Below, piece after piece: positions 30,474 to 40,059 of a stretch of DNA of 64,000 bases. Position numbers and translations under genes: made by a program. This stretch comes from Terribacillus aidingensis (GTDB lineage: Bacteria > Bacillota > Bacilli > Bacillales > Amphibacillaceae): contig NZ_OBEK01000002.1 of NCBI RefSeq assembly GCF_900215625.1, positions 790,676-854,675 on the forward strand. The letters are read 5' to 3'. The first letter of the stretch is position 1, and every line of letters starts with the position of its first letter. Under the pieces are notes generated by a model that was not told where the DNA came from, did no database searches, and worked only from the letters and a program-made list of their open reading frames with translations.

Positions 30474-31045
30474 TAAGCGTTACCTCCATTAGGGTTTAAT
30501 AAATCATTATAAGCGTGGAACGTATCCGGATACACTTTTCGATGTAACGAGACGAGCATGTTAATCGTGTTACGTGATGCCATCCAGCACGCTTTGTCTA
30601 AATCATCTTCACTTACCTTGCGTACTTCATCTACGCCAGGAAATGCACGGCCTGGTTCAATGTAGTCAGCAAGGAATACAACCTTATCTAATACAGACAT
30701 TCCCGCACAGCCAGTGGTGTGCACTGTTATCGCGTGCAGTACATCTGGATCACGAATGCCGACTTCCCGTTCTATCATTAATGCACCTACCGGACCATGC
30801 CATAATTCATGGTGGTATTGCAGCAAGTCTTTCGGAAGCTGTTCTTTTTCAATCCAGCGCTGCATCTCTTCAAGCGGACGGTATTTCGCATAGTCATGAA
30901 AAATGGCTGCGGTTTCTGCTTTTTTCACATCCGCACCATACTTTTCTGCAAGCTTTATACTTGTTTCCATTACGCGAACGGTATGTTCATAACGCGGTTT
31001 TTTTAATTGTTTTTCAACGATTGCTAAAGCCTTATCACTCTGCAT
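30473..31045 (-). CDS. yqeK: HD-domain Ap4A hydrolase YqeK
   Basis: HD phosphohydrolase of the YqeK family, shown in Firmicutes to split diadenosine tetraphosphate symmetrically into ADP. 190 residues with RYEHTVRVMETS, FHDYAKYRP and HGPVGALM, giving the His/Asp metal ligands. Overlaps the end of nadD by 11 bases. Confidence 0.92.
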   Translation of the reverse strand: MQSDKALAIVEKQLKKPRYEHTVRVMETSIKLAEKYGADVKKAETAAIFHDYAKYRPLEEMQRWIEKEQLPKDLLQYHHELWHGPVGALMIEREVGIRDPDVLHAITVHTTGCAGMSVLDKVVFLADYIEPGRAFPGVDEVRKVSEDDLDKACWMASRNTINMLVSLHRKVYPDTFHAYNDLLNPNGGNA

Positions 31046-31601
31046 ACAGCTCTTGCTCCTTTATCATATCAAACACTGCATTTGGGACAAGGTAGCGCAC
31101 AGAGGCGCCTTGTTCGATGCGAGACCGAATCATACTTGAAGAAATCTCAAGTTCAGGTATCTCTATAAAGGTAACCGGGTAGGCGGTTTCCAGCTTATAG
31201 CCAGGTCTGCCAACACCTGCGAAGGTCACCATATTGACTAACTCATCAATATGATGCCATGTGTGCAGGCTTTCAACCAAATCGGCACCGATGATAAAGT
31301 GAAATGCAGTATTTGGATGCTTTTCCTGTAACAGCTTTATTGTATCAAACGTATACGACTTACCTAAACGTTCCACCTCGATCGCATTCATGCGAAACTG
31401 ATGATTATCATTGATTGCAGCTTGAACCATCTGCAAACGCAGATCTGCATCGGTATTGGACTTCGCCTTATGAGGCGCTTCATAAGCTGGGATGAACCAA
31501 ACTTCATCTAGTCCGAGCCGGTGCTGGACTTCTTGTGCAATAAATAGATGCCCTATATGCGGCGGATCAAATGTGCCGCCCAATAACCCGACTTTTTTCA
31601 T
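31035..31601 (-). CDS. nadD: Nicotinate-nucleotide adenylyltransferase
   Basis: Makes nicotinate adenine dinucleotide in NAD synthesis. Nucleotidyltransferase motif GGTFDPPHIGHLFIA at the N-terminus and ISSSMIRSRI near residue 155. 188 residues, AAAGGAG before ATG. Confidence 0.96.
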   Translation of the reverse strand: MKKVGLLGGTFDPPHIGHLFIAQEVQHRLGLDEVWFIPAYEAPHKAKSNTDADLRLQMVQAAINDNHQFRMNAIEVERLGKSYTFDTIKLLQEKHPNTAFHFIIGADLVESLHTWHHIDELVNMVTFAGVGRPGYKLETAYPVTFIEIPELEISSSMIRSRIEQGASVRYLVPNAVFDMIKEQELYAE

Positions 31602-31612
31602 AAGGTACTCCT

Positions 31613-31903
31613 TTATGGCAGCTTGATTTGCTTATTCTCCTGAGATGCTTTATACAGGACGATTGTGCTGCCGATAATTTGAACAACGTGCGCGTCTGTT
31701 CCTGCTGCAATTGCTTCCGCTACCTCGTCTTTATCTTCTATGCAATTTTGCAGCAGGCTTACTTTAATTAGTTCCCGCTTTTCCAATGCTTCGCTGATTT
31801 GAACGATCATATTATCGTTCACGCCGATCTTTCCTACTTGGAAAATTGGTTTTACATGGTGTGCCTCTGCACGTAGAAATCTCTTTTGCTTACCTGTTAA
31901 CAT
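31613..31903 (-). CDS. yhbY: CRM-domain RNA-binding protein YhbY (YqeI)
   Basis: 96-residue stand-alone CRM/YhbY domain that binds pre-50S particles. N-terminal LTGKQKRFLRAEAH and the GxxG-type loop QVGKIGVND are visible. Ten bases from nadD and one base from aroE. Confidence 0.93.
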   Translation of the reverse strand: MLTGKQKRFLRAEAHHVKPIFQVGKIGVNDNMIVQISEALEKRELIKVSLLQNCIEDKDEVAEAIAAGTDAHVVQIIGSTIVLYKASQENKQIKLP

Positions 31904-31904
31904 A

Positions 31905-32744
31905 TTATGCCTCCGTTACTTTTTGTTCCAGCCGATCAAGCAAGTCTCCAATGATTATTTGCTTGCCAGACCATATCTCAAACGCATATTGCGCTTGATA
32001 CAGCAGCATGCTGTGACCATGATGGATTGTTGCTTCCTGCTCTTTCGCAGAGCGTAGCAGTTTCGTCTCAATCGGCTTATATACGATATCACTTACAACT
32101 GCATTAGGTTTCAACCCAGATAAAGAAACAATTTGTTCGTTATCAGCAGGGCTCATGCCTACACTTGTGGTATGAATGATGATGTCATATTTTTTAATTT
32201 GTTCTTCCGCTTCTGCGAATGTTAGAATTTCTGTCACCGTTTCAGGCTCTTGTAATTGAAGCAGCTGTTCAGCCTTCTCACGTGTACGATTTGCGATATC
32301 TACATAAGAGAAACCTTCCGTCACTAATGCGCGATAAATTCCTCTGGCAGCTCCGCCCGCTCCGAGCATAAGCACGCGCTGCGTACTGCTGTCAGCAGGT
32401 AACACTTGTTTTAAAGCGCGGACATATCCTGCTCCATCGGTATTATACCCAATCCATTTGCCATCCTTGTATACAGCGGTGTTGACTGCGCCAATTTTTT
32501 CGGCATCCGGATCGAGTTCATCCAAAAACGGAATGATACGCTGTTTATATGGAACAGTGATATTGAAGCCGTTGATGCCGCTTTCCAGTAATTTGCTGAT
32601 CTTATCTTCAAATACTTCTGGTTCAATGGAATAGAGATGATATTCTCCTTCTATACCAGCTTGCTTCATAAACTGGTGATGAATCCATGGTGATAAAGAA
32701 TGCTTTACAGGATGGCCAATTAAGCCTAGCTTCAACGTCTTCAT
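31905..32744 (-). CDS. aroE: Shikimate dehydrogenase
   Basis: Reduces 3-dehydroshikimate with NADPH in aromatic amino-acid synthesis. Substrate motifs HSLSPWIH and FNITVPYKQ (catalytic Lys), GAVNTAV, and Rossmann loop GAGGAARGI. 279 residues. Sits between yqeH and yhbY as in B. subtilis. Confidence 0.96.
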   Translation of the reverse strand: MKTLKLGLIGHPVKHSLSPWIHHQFMKQAGIEGEYHLYSIEPEVFEDKISKLLESGINGFNITVPYKQRIIPFLDELDPDAEKIGAVNTAVYKDGKWIGYNTDGAGYVRALKQVLPADSSTQRVLMLGAGGAARGIYRALVTEGFSYVDIANRTREKAEQLLQLQEPETVTEILTFAEAEEQIKKYDIIIHTTSVGMSPADNEQIVSLSGLKPNAVVSDIVYKPIETKLLRSAKEQEATIHHGHSMLLYQAQYAFEIWSGKQIIIGDLLDRLEQKVTEA

Positions 32745-32756
32745 GAAAATTCCCCC

Positions 32757-33860
32757 TTAGATTAGCGACCGGCGTACAGTAGCTGGCACGCCTTTTGGTG
32801 TATGCACGGTTATGGATGCAGGCTCCCCTGTCAATGTAATCCAGCCGAGTCCAGGTATAACGATATCTGTTTTCTGTTGTTTTATCCGGAATGAAGACTT
32901 CTGGAATGCCGGGAAGTTATCGAGCTGATCTTTATGAGGCGGCGCGAGTAATTCCCCTTTCTGCCGTTCGTACAGGTCATCCGCATTCTCCAGCTTCGTC
33001 CGATGTATATCAAGTGCATTGGAGAAATAACAAACAAATGGCTGTCTTTCACCAGATTCAAAATCAATACGCGCTAGCCCGCCGATAAAAAGTGTTTGCT
33101 TTTCATTTAATTGGAAGATACGCGATTTAATCTCTTTATTCGGTGTAACTGTTTTCAATTCCTTGTCTGTCACATAATGTGCAATCTGCTGTCTGTTAAC
33201 AATTCCTGGTGTATCATAAAGCGAACTGGAATCATCTAGCGGTATATCAATAAACCCAAGTGTTGTCCCTGGGAAATAAGATGTTGTGATTGCATCATTA
33301 ATGCCAGTGGAATGCTTGATCAACGCATTAATAAATGTGGATTTACCCACATTTGTGCTTCCGACTACAAAGGCATCCTCGCCCTGTCGCAATTCCTGAA
33401 TGCTGTCCTCAAGCTCGGCCATTCCAATTCCGCGCTTCGCCGAAATCAAATGCACATCCGCTACTTGGATACCATATTCCTTTGCAGCGCCTCGAAGCCA
33501 TTGCTTAACACGCTCATGGTTTGTTGATTTTGGCAGCAAATCTACTTTGTTTCCCACAAGGATGATTGGCTTGTCTCCGACTAGACGTTTGATACTGCCG
33601 ATGAAGCTTCCGTTAAAATCAAAAATGTCGACGAGCTTCACAACGAGACCATCTTTGTTACTAATTTCACTAATTAAAGTAAAGAAGTCATCGTCGGTCA
33701 CTGCGACATCCTGGACTTCATTGTAATGCTTTAGCCGGAAGCAGCGCTTACAGATGACTTCATCATTTTTCCCTAATGCTGATGCGGGGATATAACCAGG
33801 CAGCGAAGCATCCTCTGTCTGAATTGGCGCACCGCAGCCTTGGCAAATCAATTCTTCCAC
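32757..33860 (-). CDS. yqeH: Circularly permuted GTPase YqeH
   Basis: 30S assembly GTPase. N-terminal zinc finger (CQGCG and CKRC), then G motifs in permuted order: G4 NKVD, G1 GSTNVGKSTF, G3 DTPG, followed by an RNA-binding C-terminal domain. I chose GTG 33860 (MEELICQGCG), seven bases after GGGAGG; 367 residues. Upstream in-frame GTG overlaps the ribosome site. Confidence 0.95.
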   Translation of the reverse strand: MEELICQGCGAPIQTEDASLPGYIPASALGKNDEVICKRCFRLKHYNEVQDVAVTDDDFFTLISEISNKDGLVVKLVDIFDFNGSFIGSIKRLVGDKPIILVGNKVDLLPKSTNHERVKQWLRGAAKEYGIQVADVHLISAKRGIGMAELEDSIQELRQGEDAFVVGSTNVGKSTFINALIKHSTGINDAITTSYFPGTTLGFIDIPLDDSSSLYDTPGIVNRQQIAHYVTDKELKTVTPNKEIKSRIFQLNEKQTLFIGGLARIDFESGERQPFVCYFSNALDIHRTKLENADDLYERQKGELLAPPHKDQLDNFPAFQKSSFRIKQQKTDIVIPGLGWITLTGEPASITVHTPKGVPATVRRSLI

Positions 33861-33862
33861 AT

Positions 33863-34378
33863 TTATTCCTCCCACGTTATCTTTCCTTTTCTTTTGAAAT
33901 AATTTAGTATCCGTCTTTCAATCATCCGGTTGATTTTCGTAATCTTACCATCCGTCTTGACAATCGGTACGACAACAATCGTATAGAAACCAGCTAAATT
34001 CCCGCCTAACACATCTGTTAGGAGCTGATCACCGATCATAACAATTTCATCCTTCTCCAGCTTCATTTGTTTTACAGCCTGCTTGAAAGCTCGCCCAAGC
34101 GGTTTTCTGGCGCTGTAAACAAATGGTATATCAAGCGGTTCAGAAAAGAGTTTGACCCGTTGTTCATTATTATTAGATATAATCGTAATTTTAATATCAT
34201 GTGCGCGCATTTCACGGAACCATTCTGTCACTTCTGGTGTGGCATCAGCTACGTCCCAGGCCACCAGTGTGTTGTCCAGGTCGGTAATTATTCCTTTGAT
34301 TCCCTGCGCTTTCAATTTTTCCGGTTTTATGTCAAATATGCTCTTCACATGCTCGTTCGGCAAGAACTTCTTTAGCAT
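33863..34378 (-). CDS. yqeG: HAD-family phosphatase YqeG
   Basis: Haloacid-dehalogenase phosphatase of the phosphatidylglycerophosphatase-like IIIA group; catalytic motif DLDNTLVAWD near residue 30 and GDQLLTDVLGG as the metal motif. Physiological substrate unproven. ATG 34378 behind GGAGG gives 171 residues. First gene of the operon running to yqeM. Confidence 0.92.
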   Translation of the reverse strand: MLKKFLPNEHVKSIFDIKPEKLKAQGIKGIITDLDNTLVAWDVADATPEVTEWFREMRAHDIKITIISNNNEQRVKLFSEPLDIPFVYSARKPLGRAFKQAVKQMKLEKDEIVMIGDQLLTDVLGGNLAGFYTIVVVPIVKTDGKITKINRMIERRILNYFKRKGKITWEE

Positions 34379-34423
34379 TTGTGGAATTCCTCCGTTCTCG
34401 TACACTTCAACAGTTACTTACCC

Positions 34424-34452
34424 ATCATAAGGCATTTTTACGACGGTTTCAA
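34424..34452 (-). promoter_or_regulatory. Sigma-A promoter of the yqeG-yqeM operon
   Basis: Minus strand TTGAAA, 17 bases, TATGAT, 46 bases before the yqeG start. Confidence 0.8.
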
Positions 34453-34551
34453 AAAAATCTTTCATCAAATCGCTTAATTTCGACTTTTGTATAGTCTTGG
34501 AAGCTCATTTTAGAAGTAAAATCTTTCGACAAATCTCTACATACTTCGTTT

Positions 34552-34650
34552 TGTGGATAACTATGTCCACAATATCCACTGCAAGAAACAGTCATTATTA
34601 ACAGTTATAAACAAATTATCTACAGGTTATGAACAGTTAAGTGTAGATAA
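34552..34650. promoter_or_regulatory. DnaA-box array upstream of sda
   Basis: A perfect DnaA box TGTGGATAA (34552-34560, minus orientation) is followed by four plus-orientation sites TTATTAACA (34595), TTATAAACA (34605), TTATCTACA (34616) and TTATGAACA (34627), stepping 10, 11 and 11 bases, and a minus-orientation TGTAGATAA (34642-34650). Two sites have one mismatch and three have two mismatches to TTATCCACA. The last ends eight bases before the sda -35. DnaA activation of sda is established in B. subtilis. Confidence 0.85.
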
Positions 34651-34658
34651 CTATCGCC

Positions 34659-34687
34659 TTGTCCACCTTTTTTTTTCGTGATACATT
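34659..34687 (+). promoter_or_regulatory. Sigma-A promoter of sda
   Basis: TTGTCC, 17 bases, TACATT, about 80 bases before the sda ATG and directly downstream of the DnaA-box array. Confidence 0.7.
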
Positions 34688-34767
34688 ATTAATAACTTAT
34701 CAACTCCCCAACCCACGCATAGAAAGATCTGCAAGGTATTAAGATCTCCCATCAGGAGGAATGCAAG

Positions 34768-34908
34768 ATGGAACATATGTCTGACGAATTGCTGATCGAA
34801 TCTTACCACAAGGCCAACGAACTCCACTTGAGCCAAGAGTTTATTCATCTAATAGAAAAAGAAATTCAATCACGGGGCTTATCACATAAGATCCGTTACA
34901 CCAGCTAA
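34768..34908 (+). CDS. sda: Sporulation checkpoint inhibitor Sda
   Basis: 46-residue helical-hairpin protein that binds histidine kinase KinA and blocks the sporulation phosphorelay when replication is initiated or damaged. The sequence contains MSDELLIESYHKANE and FIHLIEKEIQSRGL, closely matching B. subtilis Sda. AGGAGG lies eight bases before the ATG; an internal ATG three codons later is an alternative. Lies between the DnaA-box array and a strong terminator. Confidence 0.95.
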   Translation: MEHMSDELLIESYHKANELHLSQEFIHLIEKEIQSRGLSHKIRYTS

Positions 34909-34924
34909 AACAAGATCTCCAGCA

Positions 34925-34953
34925 AGCCCTGCCGGCATGGCGGGGTTTTTTTT
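34925..34953 (+). terminator. Terminator of sda
   Basis: Stem CCCTGCC/GGCGGGG with a five-base loop followed by eight T, 17 bases after the sda stop. Confidence 0.92.
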
Positions 34954-34987
34954 CATAAAGTAGACACATCGCGGTTGCAGTGTGGGC

Positions 34988-35016
34988 TTGAACTCCTTTA
35001 CAATTGGGTATAGTAT
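34988..35016 (+). promoter_or_regulatory. Candidate promoter of the mrp operon
   Basis: TTGAAC, 17 bases, TAGTAT. An overlapping alternative is TTGCAG (34975), 18 bases, TACAAT (34999-35004). Either would give a leader of 80-90 bases before mrpA. Confidence 0.5.
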
Positions 35017-35101
35017 GCTTTGAAATAGTGTTTCATTTGTTGAGGGATCTCTTTCAAAATTAACTAGCTACTAACCATCTCTAGAGGAGGATTGCCAATA
35101 C

Positions 35102-37459
35102 ATGATTTTTGCCATCCTGATGCCATTTATAATTGCAATGTGCATCCCATTCATCGCAAGATTTAAATCTAAGATACATACTGGGTATGCAGTCTTCGCA
35201 ACTGCTTTATCTATTTTCATTTATTTCCTCACACTCCTTGTCAGCGGAGAGACGGACATATTCTACCATTACAGCTGGATTCCATCCCTTGGACTGGATT
35301 TAACATTCTATACAGATGGACTTGCTTTGTTCTTCGCTTTACTGATTAGCGGAATAGGAGCACTAGTAGCATTTTACTCCGTTCATTATCTATCTAAAAA
35401 TGAACGGCTCGGACATTTTTATGTCTATTTGCTTCTATTTATGGGGGCAATGCTCGGTATCGTCACATCTGATAATATTTATGCTCTTTATTCTTTCTGG
35501 GAGCTGACTTCTGTTTCTTCCTTCTTATTGATCAGTTTTTGGTTTACTAAAAAAGCTTCTACCGACGGTGCCTTGAAATCTTTGCTCATTACGGTTTTGG
35601 GCGGATTTTCTTTGCTTGGAGCCTTGGTTCTGCTGCAAATCGTTACCGGCAGCACAAGCATACGTACCATTCTTTCAGAAGGAAGCTTAATTTTAAGCAG
35701 TGATTGGTTTCCGCTTATTATTGTTCTTCTGCTTCTGGCAGCTTGTACAAAGTCAGCACAGTTTCCTTTCCATATCTGGCTGCCCGATGCAATGGAAGCA
35801 CCGACTCCAGTCAGTGCATATTTGCATTCTGCCACGATGGTAAAAGCCGGTTTATTCCTGCTTCTTCGCTTTACTCCTGTATTCAGAGAAAGTGAATCAT
35901 TTTTCATTGCTGTCTCGGTCATCGGTCTCTTGACTTTATTCTGGGGATCTTATATGGCAGTCAGACAGACAGATTTAAAAGGCATACTGGCTTATTCTAC
36001 TATCAGCCAGCTCGGAATGATTATGTCTATGATCGGTTACGGAACAGAAGCTGCTCTTTTTGCTGCCATGTTCCATATCCTAAACCATGCTACGTTTAAG
36101 GGAAGCTTGTTCATGGCAGTTGGAATCATCGACCATGAAACCGGCACACGTAATATTCGCAAGCTTGGCGGGTTATGGAAGCTCATGCCGGTCACAGGAA
36201 TCATCAGCGTACTAGCATCCTTCTCAATGGCTGGTGTACCGCTGCCGATATTAAATGGCTTCTTAAGTAAAGAGGAGTTCTTTACGAGTTCTTGGGAACT
36301 TGCGCATACTCGTACATTCAGCACCGGATTCGCTGATGTCTTAATGCACGTTGTCCCGTACGCTGCTGTAGCTGGAAGTATATTCACATTCGTTTACAGC
36401 ATGTACTTCTTCTTCGGTACGTTTACCGGAAAAAGGGACAAGGACATAGCTGAAAAAGCGCATGATCCGAATTTTGGCATGCTCATTTCACCGATTTTGC
36501 TTGTCTGCGGCGTTGTGATTATAAGTATCTTTCCGAATTGGTTTAGTCATCATTTGCTTCACCCGGCAGCTAACGCAGTCTATGGAGAAGCATTAAAGGA
36601 GCATCATATTCACTTCTGGCATGGGTTCACACCTGCATTGGTTATGTCATTAATTGTCGTCATTCTCGGTACTGCATTCTACCTGACGAGAAAATACTGG
36701 GCTGGTCTGTATCAAGTTCTTCCCGGAAAGCTGTCTGGTAATGCTGTTTACAGAGCGCTGCTGACTGTAAGTGAAAAACAAACAAAAACAGTCAATGACC
36801 GTCTAGTTAACGGCTCACTCCGCCAATACAATATGGTCATCATCAGCGTCATTTCGGTTGTGACATTAGCCATATTATTCGGAACAAATGCCTTCGATTT
36901 AACTAATATTGATGTGTCTCCTGTGACCTTGCCAGGAAGTCTGCCTGAACTGGCAGTAGCTCTGATTATGATCACAGCAGCAATTGGTACGACTGTGTCA
37001 GAAAAGAAACTGACAGCTATTATTATCCTTGGTGTGGTCGGCTATGGCTTATCCATTTTGTTCGTTCTTTTCCGGGCACCGGATCTTGCTTTAACCCAAT
37101 TAAGTATTGAAACAATTACAGTTGTTCTCTTCTTGTTATGCTTCCGGCATCTGCCAGAAATGGAGCGGGACATAAAAGAGAAATTATCAAAGAAAGTTAC
37201 AAATATCATTATAGCTGCTGTCTGCGGACTTATGATGACGCTTGTCGGACTGGCAGCTTACAGTCAGCGTCTGTTCCCTTCCATCTCCGACTACTTTGTT
37301 AAGTATTCGTACAAACTGGGCGGCGGGGATAATATCGTTAACGTCATCCTGGTCGACTTCCGCGGATTGGATACGCTATTTGAAATTACGGTACTAGCCA
37401 TTGCAGCTTTAGGCATTTATTCACTTATCAAGCTGCGCCATAAAGGAGAGGATCGCTAA
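35102..37459 (+). CDS. mrpA: Mrp Na+/H+ antiporter subunit A
   Basis: Largest subunit of the multisubunit cation/proton antiporter, homologous to complex I NuoL. 785 residues, about 20 membrane helices, with the NuoL-type core (FPFHIWLPDAMEAPTPVSAYLHSATMVKAG region around residue 220) and the MrpA C-terminal extension ending in VILVDFRGLDTLFEIT. GAGGAGG before ATG 35102. It ends at the usual MrpA end, so it is not the A-B fusion seen in some proteobacteria; the next gene is mrpC, with overlapping TAATG. Confidence 0.95.
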   Translation: MIFAILMPFIIAMCIPFIARFKSKIHTGYAVFATALSIFIYFLTLLVSGETDIFYHYSWIPSLGLDLTFYTDGLALFFALLISGIGALVAFYSVHYLSKNERLGHFYVYLLLFMGAMLGIVTSDNIYALYSFWELTSVSSFLLISFWFTKKASTDGALKSLLITVLGGFSLLGALVLLQIVTGSTSIRTILSEGSLILSSDWFPLIIVLLLLAACTKSAQFPFHIWLPDAMEAPTPVSAYLHSATMVKAGLFLLLRFTPVFRESESFFIAVSVIGLLTLFWGSYMAVRQTDLKGILAYSTISQLGMIMSMIGYGTEAALFAAMFHILNHATFKGSLFMAVGIIDHETGTRNIRKLGGLWKLMPVTGIISVLASFSMAGVPLPILNGFLSKEEFFTSSWELAHTRTFSTGFADVLMHVVPYAAVAGSIFTFVYSMYFFFGTFTGKRDKDIAEKAHDPNFGMLISPILLVCGVVIISIFPNWFSHHLLHPAANAVYGEALKEHHIHFWHGFTPALVMSLIVVILGTAFYLTRKYWAGLYQVLPGKLSGNAVYRALLTVSEKQTKTVNDRLVNGSLRQYNMVIISVISVVTLAILFGTNAFDLTNIDVSPVTLPGSLPELAVALIMITAAIGTTVSEKKLTAIIILGVVGYGLSILFVLFRAPDLALTQLSIETITVVLFLLCFRHLPEMERDIKEKLSKKVTNIIIAAVCGLMMTLVGLAAYSQRLFPSISDYFVKYSYKLGGGDNIVNVILVDFRGLDTLFEITVLAIAALGIYSLIKLRHKGEDR

Positions 37460-37797
37460 TGGAAATCATAATGATTGTACTCGCAGGCATCCTCTTCGGA
37501 TTTGCTGTTTATAACATTTTACAAAAACGGCTGCTCCGTATCGTTATCGGAACTGCCTTGCTATCCCATGCTGCCCACCTTTTCATCCTGACAATGGGGA
37601 AATTGAAGCGTGGTGCTGCACCCGTTCTCAGAGAAGGTGCAGAGAATTATTCTGATCCGCTGCCGCAAGCGCTGATCCTGACATCCATTGTTATCAGTTT
37701 CGGTGTTACGAGCTTGCTTCTCGTTTTAGCATACAGGGCAGTCAAAACGAACGGGACAGATAATATGGAAGAATTAAGAGGTAATAACCATGACTAA
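37459..37797 (+). CDS. mrpC: Mrp antiporter subunit C
   Basis: NuoK-like subunit of 112 residues with three membrane helices ([40 protein letters not shown]). It follows mrpA directly; in B. subtilis and Staphylococcus mrpB stands between A and C. Confidence 0.92.
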   Translation: MEIIMIVLAGILFGFAVYNILQKRLLRIVIGTALLSHAAHLFILTMGKLKRGAAPVLREGAENYSDPLPQALILTSIVISFGVTSLLLVLAYRAVKTNGTDNMEELRGNNHD

Positions 37798-39274
37798 TCT
37801 TGCTATTTTACCGATTTTAATCCCTTTCCTTTCTGGTGTACTAGTTGCATTCACCCACAATCGGCTGGGGTTGACGCGAACATTAGCCATGCTTCTTGCT
37901 ATCGTTCACCTCATTACGATGGGTTTCCTATCGTTCCATGTGCTTACAGAAGGAAGTATTGTACTCGAAGCAGGGGATTGGATCGCTCCATACGGAATTG
38001 TACTTGTATTGGATCCTTTAAGTGCTCTGCTCGTCCTGACAACAAGCATCATCTTAGTTGCAGCTGTCTGGTATGCACCATCCAGCGTGTCAGAAGAGCA
38101 GGAAAGTTTTTATTTCTATGCTTTTGTTTTCCTGTTAATAACAGGCGTATCTGGAGCATTCATAACAGGCGATCTATTTAACCTGTTTGTATTCTTCGAG
38201 GTTTTATTAATGGCCTCTTATGCGCTTATCACGCATGGCGGAAAAAAAGTACAGCTGCGAGAGTCTATCAAGTATGTACTCATTAATCTCTTTTCGTCCA
38301 TGCTTTTTGTTACAACTGTTTCTTATGTATATGCGGTGCTAGGGACAGTAAATATGGCACAGCTGGCAGAGCGTGCAGCGGCATCTGATTCACCAGGTAT
38401 TATTACAACTGTCGCCATACTGTTATTCTTTGTCTTTGCTACAAAGGGCGCAGCATTCCCGCTTTATTATTGGCTGCCGCGTTCTTATATTGTTCCTAAT
38501 CCGGTTATTTCCGCTTTATTTGGTGCGTTATTGACGAAAGTCGGTGTTTACTCCTTAATTCGGACATTCACGCTAATCTTTCATCAGCAGCCGGAAATCA
38601 TTGATAATCTGTTCATCTGGGTCGGCAATTTGACAATGCTATTCGGTGTCCTCGGTGCGCTCGCTTCTCGAAATATAAAATTGATTGTCGCTTATAACAT
38701 TATTCCGGCAATCGGGTTCATGCTAGTAGGTATCGGCATGTTCAATATCGACGGCTTGAGCGGAAGCATTTATTATCTGCTTCAGGACATGATTATTAAA
38801 GCCGCTCTATTCTTGCTCGCTGGTACGATTGCAAGCCTTGCAGGTACAGCAGATATCAATAAAATGGGCGGTATGATTCGCTCTCACCCAATGCTTGGAT
38901 GGATGTTCTTTATTGGAGGACTTGTGTTAGCAGGTGTTCCCCCGTTCAGCGGCTTCATCGGCAAGTTATTGCTCGTCCGCGGTGCTTTCGAAAAAGGAGA
39001 AACAGTAACAGTTATTATTATGCTGATCACTAGCTTGCTGATTTTGCTTTCCATTGTTAGAGCGTTTATCCGTGTATTCTGGGGAGAAGGCAATACAGGA
39101 GCAGAACCTGCAGGCAAACATGGATCTCAAATCTTTTCAGCCGGTTTTCTCATGCTGTTTACCGTCTTTCTTGGCATCGGTGCAGAAGCTATCCTGCCTA
39201 GCGTGCAACAGATCGCGGATTACCTGCTTGAACCGCAAACGTACATTGAACTCGTTTTGAAGGGGGATCACTAA
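37790..39274 (+). CDS. mrpD: Mrp antiporter subunit D
   Basis: NuoN/NuoM-like proton-translocating subunit, 494 residues, 13-14 membrane helices, with [18 protein letters not shown] and the conserved Lys and Glu of the antiporter module ([16 protein letters not shown]). Start overlaps mrpC by eight bases and has AGAGG. Required with the other subunits for alkali and sodium tolerance. Confidence 0.95.
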   Translation: MTNLAILPILIPFLSGVLVAFTHNRLGLTRTLAMLLAIVHLITMGFLSFHVLTEGSIVLEAGDWIAPYGIVLVLDPLSALLVLTTSIILVAAVWYAPSSVSEEQESFYFYAFVFLLITGVSGAFITGDLFNLFVFFEVLLMASYALITHGGKKVQLRESIKYVLINLFSSMLFVTTVSYVYAVLGTVNMAQLAERAAASDSPGIITTVAILLFFVFATKGAAFPLYYWLPRSYIVPNPVISALFGALLTKVGVYSLIRTFTLIFHQQPEIIDNLFIWVGNLTMLFGVLGALASRNIKLIVAYNIIPAIGFMLVGIGMFNIDGLSGSIYYLLQDMIIKAALFLLAGTIASLAGTADINKMGGMIRSHPMLGWMFFIGGLVLAGVPPFSGFIGKLLLVRGAFEKGETVTVIIMLITSLLILLSIVRAFIRVFWGEGNTGAEPAGKHGSQIFSAGFLMLFTVFLGIGAEAILPSVQQIADYLLEPQTYIELVLKGDH

Positions 39275-39751
39275 ATGGCTTTTCAAATATGTATAAATTT
39301 ACTGATTGCCGTAATGTGGACTTTTCTTGGCGAGTCCTATAACTTCTCCGGTTTTGTAATCGGTTATCTGGTCGGTATTGTTTTATTGTTTTTCTTAAGA
39401 CGATTCCTTAGAGGTCCGTTTTATCTGAAGCGCGTGTACAAAATGCTTGTCCTGGTGTTCATTTTTATAAAAGAGCTGCTGTTATCGAATTTAGATATAA
39501 CTAAGCTCGTATATGCAAGACGCTTGGATATCAATCCTGGTATCTTTACGTTAGAAACAGAACTAGAAACAGATTGGGAAATTACACTCTTAGCTTGTTT
39601 AATAACGCTAACGCCTGGTACGGTGACAGTTGCTGTTTCTCCTGATAAGAAGAAACTCTATATCCATGCGATGGACATTGTCGATATGCAAGATGCCGTT
39701 CATTCCATCAAGAACAGCTTTGAGAAACATATCATGGAGGTGACACGATGA
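39275..39751 (+). CDS. mrpE: Mrp antiporter subunit E
   Basis: 158 residues with two to three N-terminal membrane helices (VIGYLVGIVLLFFLRRF) and a cytoplasmic domain (TLTPGTVTVAVSPDKKKLYIH). No gap to mrpD; AAGGGGG serves as ribosome site. Confidence 0.93.
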   Translation: MAFQICINLLIAVMWTFLGESYNFSGFVIGYLVGIVLLFFLRRFLRGPFYLKRVYKMLVLVFIFIKELLLSNLDITKLVYARRLDINPGIFTLETELETDWEITLLACLITLTPGTVTVAVSPDKKKLYIHAMDIVDMQDAVHSIKNSFEKHIMEVTR

Positions 39752-40059
39752 GTGCCTTGCAAGATGATTTCGCTTCAATTGTTCAGATGGTATCGATTAT
39801 TTGCTTGATTGTCCTAAGTGTCTCTATCATTTTGTTGATTATCCGTGTGCTGAAGGGACCGACAAATGCAGACCGAGCAGTTGCTTTGGATGCTATTGGA
39901 GTTAATATTATGGCTTTTGCAGCCTTACTGGCTATCATTTTGGTAACACCGAACTTTAATGATATCGTACTTCTGATTGGTATCCTGCTGTTTATCGGAA
40001 CAGTAGCTATCGCAATTTATTTGGAAAAGGGTGATTTGATTGATACAGACGATAATTGA
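39748..40059 (+). CDS. mrpF: Mrp antiporter subunit F
   Basis: 103-residue three-helix membrane subunit; motif LKGPTNADRAVALDAIG is characteristic. Overlaps the mrpE stop by four bases; GGAGGTGA upstream. Confidence 0.93.
   Translation: MSALQDDFASIVQMVSIICLIVLSVSIILLIIRVLKGPTNADRAVALDAIGVNIMAFAALLAIILVTPNFNDIVLLIGILLFIGTVAIAIYLEKGDLIDTDDN

Noticed and set aside
34552-34650. DnaA-box cluster as a chromosomal replication origin
   Set aside because: No dnaA/dnaN neighbours and no AT-rich unwinding element; the context (sda) fits a regulatory role.
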